Shown in pieces: positions 57,303-64,000 of a stretch of 64,000 nucleotides of DNA. Made by a program: the position numbers and the translations under genes. Numbering within the stretch: position 1 is the stretch's first letter; each line of letters begins with the position of its first letter. The stretch is taken from positions 124,001-188,000 of the forward strand of contig CAYWJB010000001.1 in the NCBI GenBank assembly GCA_964458495.1, written 5' to 3'. The notes under the pieces were generated by a model, which was not told the origin of the DNA, did no database searches, and saw only the letters and a list, made by a program, of their open reading frames with translations. The stretch is from JANWVO01 sp964458495. Its GTDB lineage: Bacteria > Acidobacteriota > Terriglobia > Bryobacterales > Bryobacteraceae.

Positions 57303-57668
57303 TTGCCGGGATCAACGCCGGGCCCCGGCGGCATCCGCTGGTTCTCCCTCCTGGTGGTCCCGGCGATCCTGATTCTGCTTTCCGTCCCGCTCGTCTTCAG
57401 GCTTGTGCCCCACAACCGCTGGTACGGCTACCGAACGCCCCGCTCACTGAGTTCTGACGACGACTGGCGCCGGCTCGATCGCATCGCCGGCATGGCGGTC
57501 ATCGCCGCCGCGTTCGCCCCGGTTGCCGTCAAGGTCCTCATTCTCGTCTTCGTGCTCGAACTCCCGTATCACCCGTTCATCTACCTCGTCGATGCCCTCC
57601 TCCTGTTGTTCACCGTTGCCGGAATTGTGGCGGCGACGGAAGGCAGCGGTCCCTCCCGGGGCGTATAA
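57303..57668 (+). CDS. SdpI/YfhL-family membrane protein
   Basis: About 121 residues. Membrane helices WFSLLVVPAILILLSVPLVF, GMAVIAAAFAPVAVKVLILVFVL and FIYLVDALLLLFTVAGIVAA, with the diagnostic WYGYRTPRSLSSDDDWRRLDRIAG loop. SdpI proteins include the immunity factor against the SdpC toxin, but most are of unknown role. No ATG is available near the first helix. TTG at 57303 is the most plausible start, with a poor ribosome site. Start therefore uncertain. Confidence 0.7.
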   Translation: MPGSTPGPGGIRWFSLLVVPAILILLSVPLVFRLVPHNRWYGYRTPRSLSSDDDWRRLDRIAGMAVIAAAFAPVAVKVLILVFVLELPYHPFIYLVDALLLLFTVAGIVAATEGSGPSRGV

Positions 57669-57678
57669 TCCCGGCAGG

Positions 57679-58107
57679 ATGCACAACCGCGCCACGCGCA
57701 GGTCCATGCTCTTTGCGCTCGCGTCGCAAGCCTCTGTGCAGCCGCGCGCCTGGAAGGGCCGCTGGGTGGCAACCGCAGGCGGCCGCGAAGTGGGCGGCAC
57801 ATGGACCGCGCGGGACTATGGCGATGCGCACGAGTCCGGCGGCCGGTGGGACTTGTTCGGCCAGGATGGCCGGGTTCTGCTGTCCGGCACATGGAACGCC
57901 CGCCGCCTCCCGGCGGCCTGGAGTGGATCCTGGGTGGCGCGCATCCTGAATGGCGGCAGCTACGAGGGCACGTGGGCCGCCCGCCTGCCTGTCCCGCCAA
58001 AACAGCCCTTCGTGGAAATGTTCCAACTGCTGCGCAAAGGCCCCGTCACCGGCACATGGACTGATTCCCGCGGCCGGCGCGGATCCTGGACGATCTGGGC
58101 CGACTGA
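57679..58107 (+). CDS. Protein of unknown function with Gly-x-Trp repeats
   Basis: 142 residues. Tat-like or Sec-like start (MHNRATRRSMLFALASQASV), then repeats of a short strand unit: KGRWVAT, GGTWTARD, GGRWDLFGQ, SGTWNAR, SGSWVARI, EGTWAAR, TGTWTDS, RGSWTIW. The spacing is that of an antiparallel beta barrel or sheet with Trp on one face. I do not recognise a named family. GGCAGG precedes the ATG, and TATAAT at 57664-57669 lies 9 bases before it. Confidence 0.65.
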   Translation: MHNRATRRSMLFALASQASVQPRAWKGRWVATAGGREVGGTWTARDYGDAHESGGRWDLFGQDGRVLLSGTWNARRLPAAWSGSWVARILNGGSYEGTWAARLPVPPKQPFVEMFQLLRKGPVTGTWTDSRGRRGSWTIWAD

Positions 58108-58244
58108 GCCGCAGCTGCCGCTTGCCGGTCCTGCTGACCAGCGTGCCGAAGCGTTTCCCAATCGCCCGCGCGGCCAGGGCCGTGCGAGCATGGCGGGGGT
58201 GGTGCGAAACCGTGCGCTACAATCGGGTATTTGGGCCTCCTTCC

Positions 58245-59549
58245 ATGAGCAATCTCATCGTTTTGGGCGCGCAGTGGGGCGACGAGGGCAAGGGCAAAAT
58301 CGTCGACCTGTTCGCCGAGAAGTTTGACATCGTCGCCCGCTACCAGGGCGGCCACAACGCCGGCCACACCGTGCAAGTCGCCGGCCGTCGCTTCGTGCTG
58401 AAGCTGATCCCCAGCGGGATTTTGCATCCGGGGAAGCGCGCGGTCATCGGCAACGGCGTCGTCATCGATCCGCACGCGCTGCTGGAGGAGATTCGCACTC
58501 TGGAAGAGGCGGGCATCGACGTGCGCGGCAGCCTCTCGATCTCCAACCGCGCCCACGTGATCTTTCCGTTCCACCGCCTGGCAGAGAAGGTCAGCGAGAA
58601 CCGTCCGGATCGCGTCGCCATCGGCACGACATCGCGCGGCATCGGCCCCTGTTACGAGGACAAGATCGGGCGCCGCGGCATCCGCGTGGCCGACCTGCTG
58701 AACCCGCAGGTCTTCGAGACGCTCTACCGCTACCTTTCAGAGGACAAACGCACCATCGCCCGCGCCTTCCATCTGGACGACCAGCTCGATCTCGATGCGA
58801 TCCGCGAGGAGTACAAGCGCATGGGCGAGCAGATTCGCCCAATGGTGTGCGACACGGCAAAGCTGTTGAACGAAGCGATCCACGCGGGCAAGCGCGTGCT
58901 GTTCGAGGGTGCGCAGGGCACGATGCTCGACATCGATCACGGCACCTATCCGTTCGTGACCTCCTCCTCGGCGGCGGCGGGCGGCGCTTGCACGGGCACC
59001 GGCGTGGCGCCCACGCGCATAGACGGGATCCTCGGCGTTTCCAAGGCCTACATCACGCGCGTCGGCAGCGGGCCCTTCCCGAGCGAAGACCACGGCGAGG
59101 ATGGCGACCGCATCCGGAAAGCGGGCAACGAGTTCGGCTCGGTCACCGGGCGTCCCCGCCGCTGCGGCTGGTTCGACGTGCCGCTGCTGCGCTACACGGC
59201 GATGGTCAACGGATTCGATTCGCTCATCGTTACCAAGCTCGACGTGCTCGACGGCTTCGAGAAGATCAAGGTCTGCGTCGCCTACCGCTTCCACGGTGAA
59301 ACGACGATGGAAATGCCCGCCGAGAACGCCCTGCTCGAGCAGATCGAGCCCGTTTACGAGGAGATCTCCGGCTGGAAGACGCCCACCTCCGGCATCACGC
59401 GATACGAGGATTTGCCCTCCGCCGCGCGCGACTACATCGCGTTTCTCGAGGAGAAGACGGGCGTTGAAGTCGGCTGCGTATCCACTGGGCCCGACCGCAG
59501 CCAGACCATGATCCGCGCGGGTTCGAAGATGGAGAAGCTGCTGGCGTAA
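58245..59549 (+). CDS. purA: Adenylosuccinate synthetase
   Basis: 434 residues, full length. Joins IMP and aspartate with GTP in AMP synthesis. GAQWGDEGKGKIVDLF (P-loop-like GTP site with catalytic Asp), GGHNAGHTVQV with catalytic His, TSRGIGPCYEDKIGRRGIRV, FEGAQGTMLDIDHGTYPFVTSSS and the KLDVLDGFEKIKVCVAY region are all present. A TACAAT box lies at 58218-58223, 21 bases before the ATG. Monocistronic by position. Confidence 0.97.
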   Translation: MSNLIVLGAQWGDEGKGKIVDLFAEKFDIVARYQGGHNAGHTVQVAGRRFVLKLIPSGILHPGKRAVIGNGVVIDPHALLEEIRTLEEAGIDVRGSLSISNRAHVIFPFHRLAEKVSENRPDRVAIGTTSRGIGPCYEDKIGRRGIRVADLLNPQVFETLYRYLSEDKRTIARAFHLDDQLDLDAIREEYKRMGEQIRPMVCDTAKLLNEAIHAGKRVLFEGAQGTMLDIDHGTYPFVTSSSAAAGGACTGTGVAPTRIDGILGVSKAYITRVGSGPFPSEDHGEDGDRIRKAGNEFGSVTGRPRRCGWFDVPLLRYTAMVNGFDSLIVTKLDVLDGFEKIKVCVAYRFHGETTMEMPAENALLEQIEPVYEEISGWKTPTSGITRYEDLPSAARDYIAFLEEKTGVEVGCVSTGPDRSQTMIRAGSKMEKLLA

Positions 59550-59561
59550 GCCGCCTCGGCG

Positions 59562-62500
59562 CTACCACCCCATTTGCAGGGTGAACCGGCAGGTCCGCCC
59601 CTCGTTCAGCGTGTTTGTGATGGCGCCGAAGTTGGGATTCGCCAGTTCGAACCCCGGCGGAGCGAATTGCGGCGTGTTCGTCAGATTCACGCTCTCGGCG
59701 CGCAGCGAGAGGCGCCGCGAGGAGTCCAGGCGCCAGGTGCGGCTGACGGCGGCGTTCACGTTCGCGATGCCGCCCTTCCGGAATGTGTTCCGCCCCAGGT
59801 TGCCGCGTGGCTCTCCGGGTTGGATATAGGCGAAGGCGGCGCGAGGCAACCGGGCCCGCGACGTATCCGGATCTCCGATGGTTCGCCCGAGAATTGAAGG
59901 ATCGAGCAAGTGCGGACGATCTGCGCCGTTGCCGTCCACATTGCCGTAGCCCGGCGCGTCGCTTCCCGAAACCACCGTGAACGGCGTGCCCTTCTTCAGC
60001 AACACGACTCCCGACAGCTCCCATCCGCGCAACATGCGCCTCCGTCCCGGCGCCGCCCACGCCCCCCGCCACAGCAGTGCGTGCGGCTGGTCGAAATCGC
60101 TCAGCCCCTTCATGTCGCCGCGCGATTCGAACTCCCACTGGCTCCGCGACAGCCGCGAGTCGGCGTCATACGCCGTGTTGGTATAGGCGCTGCCCAGGTC
60201 CATCGCCTTGCTGAACCAGTAGGCAGCTTCCATGCCGAGCCCGCGCCGGCGCGGCAATATCAGCGTGACACGCGCGGCGTCGTAATAGCCGCGCGAGCCG
60301 TTCAGCACCCAGCGCAGGTCCGCGATCGAGGTGTCCGCGCGCCGGTCGTTGATGGTCGCCGTCGTCAGCGGAATGCCCGGCACGGGCTGGCCGCGGTTGC
60401 GGTACCACATGATCAGAAGCTTGTGGGAGCGGCTGCCCACGTAGCCCGCCTCGATCCGTCCCAGCCGCCCCAGTTCGCGTTCCCAGCTTGCGTTGTACTG
60501 GTAGCTGTAAGGCATGGCAAGCCGTGGATCGAGGGCATACACGTTTCCCTTCACCTTTTGCGGATCCGCGCGCAGCGGGTCGAGCAAATCCGGCGCCGGC
60601 ACCGCGATCTTCACGCTGCCCGGCGGGCTGAACCGCACCTGCGAATACGTCACCGGGAAAATCTCCCCGAACTGCACGCCGCCCGCCGCCCGCAATACGC
60701 CCCAGCCGCGCCCCAACCGCCGCGCCAAGCCCAGCGACGGCGCCCAGTTGTTCAGGTCGCTGTCGTAGGGAACCACGTTGCGCCCGTTCACCTCCACGGG
60801 CTTCGTCGCCGCCTGCCAGCGCACGCCCCATGACACGTCGGCCGAAGCTCCCCACCGCAGCCGCCCGCCCGCATAGGCTGCCAGTTCCCGGTTCCGGAAC
60901 CCGCGGTGAATGTCTCCGATGCTGACAATGTGCTGCGAGGGCGCTCCATACCGCAGGTTCGTGATCGCGTCTCGGCCGAAATCGTTTCCGAAGGAGAAGT
61001 AGCCGCGATGCGCATCGGTCTCCGCCCCATTCATCTGCCTGCGGGCGATGTCGAACCCGGCCATCCAGAAGCGCGGCCCGCTCTGCCGGCGCAGGGCCGC
61101 TGCCGCGCGGTAGACATTCATGGCCCGGTCGAGCGGGATGATGGCCTGCGGACCCAGTGTTTCCAGCCCGCCCGTGGAGATCATCGGCCCCACAGCGTTC
61201 GGCTCCGGCACGAGCAGCGTGCCCAGCCGGTCGAACGCCGCTGTCGCCTCGATGACAGTCCGCGCGTCCTGCGTGCGCGTCCATGTGGCGCGAGCGCGGT
61301 GGTTCTTGATGTGCGTGTCAGGGTTCTGTCCCGCCACGAGCTGAAACGCGTCGACATCCTGCGAGGTGAAGTCGTAGACCAGCGCCACGGCGTCGCGCGC
61401 GCTCATCCGCTCATCCAGCCTCGCCCCGCCCATCCGGTGGTCGATGCTTTGCGGTGAATTCGTGTTCAGCGCCCGCGGGTTGATATCCGTGCGGTTGGGG
61501 GGCTCGCGGGGGTAGGCATCCAGAAACCGCTGCACCAGCGCCCGCAAGGCGGGATCGGGTGCCAGCGCCGTCCGCTCATCCGCCCGCGGCACGAGCACGT
61601 TGCCGTTCACCTGCCCGCGGATCAGCCGCAGGCTGCCATGCGTCTGCCACCACGCGTCACGCCACGCGCGCCCGCCGGCTCGGAACCCGGCGTCGTTTTC
61701 CCGCGCCGGCAGAACATCGCCCACCTGAAAAAACGTCCGGGCGGTGGTGACGCTGTTCAGGTGTGCCCAGCGCAGTTCGCCGTGAAAATCCTTTCCTGGA
61801 GCGAACGGCGAGTGCGGCGGCGCCGGCGGCGCATTGCCAAATTCGGCGCCGAACCAGCCTCGCTCCGGCTGGAATTCGCGCACGATCGTGGCTGTCACGC
61901 CCAGCCTGACATTGAGTTCCTTCAGCGCGTTGTTGTCCACAAGATTGAACTGGACGTTCTCGTTCCGGCGGCTTTCGCCGCTTTCCGCATCGGCCGTTCC
62001 CAGCAGGTTCAGCTCGACACGCCGGCGCTGCGCCTCCGCGCGGCCGTCTTCCGCCGGTGGCACCTGCGCCGCTTTCTGCACCACCCGCATCGTTGTCACG
62101 AATTCCGCCCTTCGCCCGCCCATTTCGAAATACAGCGACGCGCGCCGGTGCGGCGCCACGTCCGGTGTTGAGGCGAGTGTCACGCGCAGAAGCGCGCCCG
62201 CCGCCACCTTCACTTCCAGCGTCAGCCCGGGGTAGTCCACCAGCAGCACGGCTTCGTTCGGGAACTCCGCCGTCCGCGCTCCCTCCCAGTGCTTCAGTGC
62301 AAATCCGGGATCGTCCCGGAACCCCTCCGGCAGCCGCACCCGCCCCTGCAAGTGCAACGCCAGGCCGATACGGTGAGGCTGCTGGTCCGTTGTCTCCACC
62401 TTCACGCGGTCCTCGAGCACGCCGCCGAGGAGGCGCAGATCACGCTCCACCACGACATTCTCGCGGTACTGCGGCTGCCTCGCCGCGACGCGCGCGGGAT

Positions 62501-63962
62501 CAAAGGCGAGCAGTTCGCCCGGCGCCCACCGCTGCTGCCCTTCCCCGTCAATCAGCACCACATTGTGCGCATGGCCGCGCGTATAGAACTCGCGGTGGAG
62601 CGGCGAACCGTAGCCGACCGTGCCGGCGTCATGCGTGATGTCGGTTGCGCCATACGCCGCTTCCCAATTCAGCGCCTCCGCCTGCGCGTGCGATGGATCC
62701 AGCTGCCCGTAGTGAAAAAACAATTGCCACTCGCCCTGTTTCAGCACCGCCATGCGGCTGGACTCGAGATTGCGGGACGAAATCTCCGGCACGCTTCCGC
62801 CTCGCCCCGCGTCCTCTTCCACGGGATCGAGCAGCGTCTCCCAGCTCAGGCGCCGGCGCGCGGCTTCCGTTCCGGTCCAGGTCGGGAAGACGCGCCGCGC
62901 CGCCTCCATCAGCCCTTCGTTCGGCCACCGCTGGAAGCCGCCCGTCGTATCGGCTGGCATCGGCAACCGCCCGTCCGGAAACCGCAGCACAGACGGCGCC
63001 AGCACCAGGTTCTCCGCGATCTCCGCCTCGTGCCGCAACTCGTGCAGCTTGCCCTCAAGCCCGGCGTACACAAACAGCGGCAGCACCGCCGAGACAACGT
63101 AGGAGTTGTAGCCGAACGACTGCTCCACCCACAAGTAGTCGCTCGTGACGCCGTCCGCCATCTGCCTCTTCAAACCGAATGGCGCATCCACTGCCTGCTG
63201 CCAGAGTTCTCCGTCCCTCAGATAGAGCGCCGCCATCCCCATCGCGCTGCGCTGCCACACGGCAATGTTGTGCACCCGCTGGAAAGTCTCGTCCAGCAAC
63301 AGCGCCATCGGGCGCAGGAGCTTCTCCGCCCATTCCTGCCGCCGCGCTGCCGGCGCGCGCTCATGCACCAGCCGCGCCGCCTCCACCAGCCGCGCCAGCA
63401 CGTTCGCTTCGTCCAGGCTCTGGTACATCAGACGCGCCTTGCTTTTCTCGGTCTGCAAGGGCCACTTCTCATAGTTCTCCGCATAGAAGTTCAGTTGACG
63501 GATCACCCAGCCGGCATAACGGCTCTCCCCGGTCAGCCGCCACAGCCGCGCCGCCTGGACCATCTTCTGTGTGTGCCGCGTGCGGAATCCGAACACCCAC
63601 CCGCCAAGCACTTTTTCGTTGACGCCCCCCGGAGGCACAGCCGTCCACGGCAGAAACGCGCCCGTCTTTTCATCCACGAAGTCATGCCACCAACCTGCCC
63701 TCCACTCGAGGCGGTCCGTCTCGTGCGCCTGCATCCACGCATCGCACTCGGCGTGCTGTTCCTTCAGCCACGCCGCCCATCTCACATCTTCACGTGTCCG
63801 CTTCCGGGCGCCTTCCCAGTCTTCCTTCGGCGTCCGCAACGGCGATGCGCCCTCGCCGAAGACCTTCAGCGAAGCGAACGCGCGCGCGGGACCGGGCTTC
63901 GGAAACCGCTCCTGCGCGTGCGCCACCGCGCACAGCGCCGCCGCCAGCAGCCAGAACTTCAC
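59562..63962 (-). CDS. Fusion: heparinase II/III-type polysaccharide lyase joined to TonB-dependent outer-membrane barrel
   Basis: 1466 residues in one uninterrupted frame. Residues 1-17 are a signal peptide (MKFWLLAAALCAVAHAQ). About 40-380 form an alpha/alpha toroid with RVHNIAVWQRSAMG near 230 and VEQSFGYNSYVVSAV near 283. About 400-625 form a heparinase II/III C-terminal beta sandwich with GTVGYGSPLHREFYTRGHAHNVVLIDG near 455-470. From about 650 the sequence is an Oar-type TonB-dependent receptor: RRNENVQFNLVDNNALKE, FFQVGDVLPARENDAGF, NRTDINPRALNTNSPQ, FQLVAGQNPDTHIKNH, ending SVNLTNTPQF-GW strands with a final aromatic residue. The usual N-terminal CarboxypepD_reg and most of the plug are missing. 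The linker is only about 10-20 residues. Confidence 0.8.
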   Translation of the reverse strand: MKFWLLAAALCAVAHAQERFPKPGPARAFASLKVFGEGASPLRTPKEDWEGARKRTREDVRWAAWLKEQHAECDAWMQAHETDRLEWRAGWWHDFVDEKTGAFLPWTAVPPGGVNEKVLGGWVFGFRTRHTQKMVQAARLWRLTGESRYAGWVIRQLNFYAENYEKWPLQTEKSKARLMYQSLDEANVLARLVEAARLVHERAPAARRQEWAEKLLRPMALLLDETFQRVHNIAVWQRSAMGMAALYLRDGELWQQAVDAPFGLKRQMADGVTSDYLWVEQSFGYNSYVVSAVLPLFVYAGLEGKLHELRHEAEIAENLVLAPSVLRFPDGRLPMPADTTGGFQRWPNEGLMEAARRVFPTWTGTEAARRRLSWETLLDPVEEDAGRGGSVPEISSRNLESSRMAVLKQGEWQLFFHYGQLDPSHAQAEALNWEAAYGATDITHDAGTVGYGSPLHREFYTRGHAHNVVLIDGEGQQRWAPGELLAFDPARVAARQPQYRENVVVERDLRLLGGVLEDRVKVETTDQQPHRIGLALHLQGRVRLPEGFRDDPGFALKHWEGARTAEFPNEAVLLVDYPGLTLEVKVAAGALLRVTLASTPDVAPHRRASLYFEMGGRRAEFVTTMRVVQKAAQVPPAEDGRAEAQRRRVELNLLGTADAESGESRRNENVQFNLVDNNALKELNVRLGVTATIVREFQPERGWFGAEFGNAPPAPPHSPFAPGKDFHGELRWAHLNSVTTARTFFQVGDVLPARENDAGFRAGGRAWRDAWWQTHGSLRLIRGQVNGNVLVPRADERTALAPDPALRALVQRFLDAYPREPPNRTDINPRALNTNSPQSIDHRMGGARLDERMSARDAVALVYDFTSQDVDAFQLVAGQNPDTHIKNHRARATWTRTQDARTVIEATAAFDRLGTLLVPEPNAVGPMISTGGLETLGPQAIIPLDRAMNVYRAAAALRRQSGPRFWMAGFDIARRQMNGAETDAHRGYFSFGNDFGRDAITNLRYGAPSQHIVSIGDIHRGFRNRELAAYAGGRLRWGASADVSWGVRWQAATKPVEVNGRNVVPYDSDLNNWAPSLGLARRLGRGWGVLRAAGGVQFGEIFPVTYSQVRFSPPGSVKIAVPAPDLLDPLRADPQKVKGNVYALDPRLAMPYSYQYNASWERELGRLGRIEAGYVGSRSHKLLIMWYRNRGQPVPGIPLTTATINDRRADTSIADLRWVLNGSRGYYDAARVTLILPRRRGLGMEAAYWFSKAMDLGSAYTNTAYDADSRLSRSQWEFESRGDMKGLSDFDQPHALLWRGAWAAPGRRRMLRGWELSGVVLLKKGTPFTVVSGSDAPGYGNVDGNGADRPHLLDPSILGRTIGDPDTSRARLPRAAFAYIQPGEPRGNLGRNTFRKGGIANVNAAVSRTWRLDSSRRLSLRAESVNLTNTPQFAPPGFELANPNFGAITNTLNEGRTCRFTLQMGW

Positions 63963-63972
63963 AACCGCAGTC

Positions 63973-63978
63973 TATAAT
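63973..63978 (+). promoter_or_regulatory. -10 box for a gene beyond the right edge
   Basis: TATAAT on the plus strand, immediately upstream of the divergent lyase-barrel gene. The gene it would serve lies outside the window. Confidence 0.3.
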
Positions 63979-64000
63979 GGCGACATTCCTTATGCTTGGA

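Noticed and set aside
62289..63977. 562-residue open frame on the plus strand over the lyase part of the fusion
   Set aside because: Low-complexity His/Arg/Gln-rich shadow; the minus strand has a signal peptide and enzyme motifs.
1..64000. tRNA, rRNA, insertion sequences, phage genes, CRISPR arrays
   Set aside because: None could be identified by eye in the intergenic stretches, which are mostly under 300 bases.

Overview
The window looks like chromosomal DNA of an acidobacterium of the Bryobacterales/Solibacterales type. That is an inference from gene content: high GC (about two thirds by eye), Oar-type TonB-dependent barrel segments, many secreted glycan-active enzymes with Tat-like or Sec leaders, hpnH and DUF362. 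No rRNA, tRNA, CRISPR array, insertion sequence or integrase was seen.

Layout. 1-5913 (minus): a Tad/Flp pilus operon (PilZ-like, flp, cpaB, cpaC secretin, cpaE, cpaF, start of tadB running off the left edge). 6226-12989 (plus, divergent): LuxR-type regulator, TonB-like transducer, TadG/TadE/TadE-like proteins, a terpenoid-cyclase-repeat protein and a DUF362 protein. 13008-19093 (minus): pirin, MarR regulator plus serine hydrolase, methyltransferase, URO-D-like protein, GlcD-type oxidase, TlpA thioredoxin. 19157-23202 (plus): two PTPS paralogues with folE, then a LysW-like acidic zinc ribbon, two small secreted CarboxypepD_reg-like proteins, a redoxin and a TlpA protein. 23212-27722 (minus): rpiB, deoC, a GAF-GAF-PP2C phosphatase and lysA.

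27793-34649 (plus): a compact cassette of SPFH protein, S-adenosylmethionine decarboxylase, two zinc-ribbon/DUF4178-type proteins, two tiny membrane proteins (one DUF350), a membrane-anchored aminopropyltransferase and a flavin amine oxidase, apparently a polyamine-linked membrane system. 34658-43032: rlmH, accD, D-aminoacylase, ABC-F ATPase, dienelactone hydrolase, phosphodiesterase and sugar isomerase. 43517: an isolated, well-expressed-looking gene of unknown function. 44192-46301: hpnH, an LSm-like partner and a CAP protein behind a structured leader. 46326-49881 (minus): altronate dehydratase, KduD-like dehydrogenase and GH5 glycosidase. 49969-54575 (plus): two secreted proteins, an HTH protein and flgM-flgN-flgK-flgL behind a sigma-28-like promoter. 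54801-59549: GH30-CBM6 enzyme, small membrane and envelope proteins and purA. 59562-63962 (minus): one 1466-residue frame joining a heparinase II/III-type lyase to a TonB-dependent outer-membrane barrel.

The strongest leads are the lyase-barrel fusion, the polyamine/SPFH/DUF4178 cassette, the rpiB-deoC pair with the hallmarks of a sugar-phosphate microcompartment but no shell genes, the tandem PTPS pair of which one copy has Glu for the catalytic Cys (PTPS-III type) next to folE, and the LysW-like protein with a greatly expanded acidic tail.
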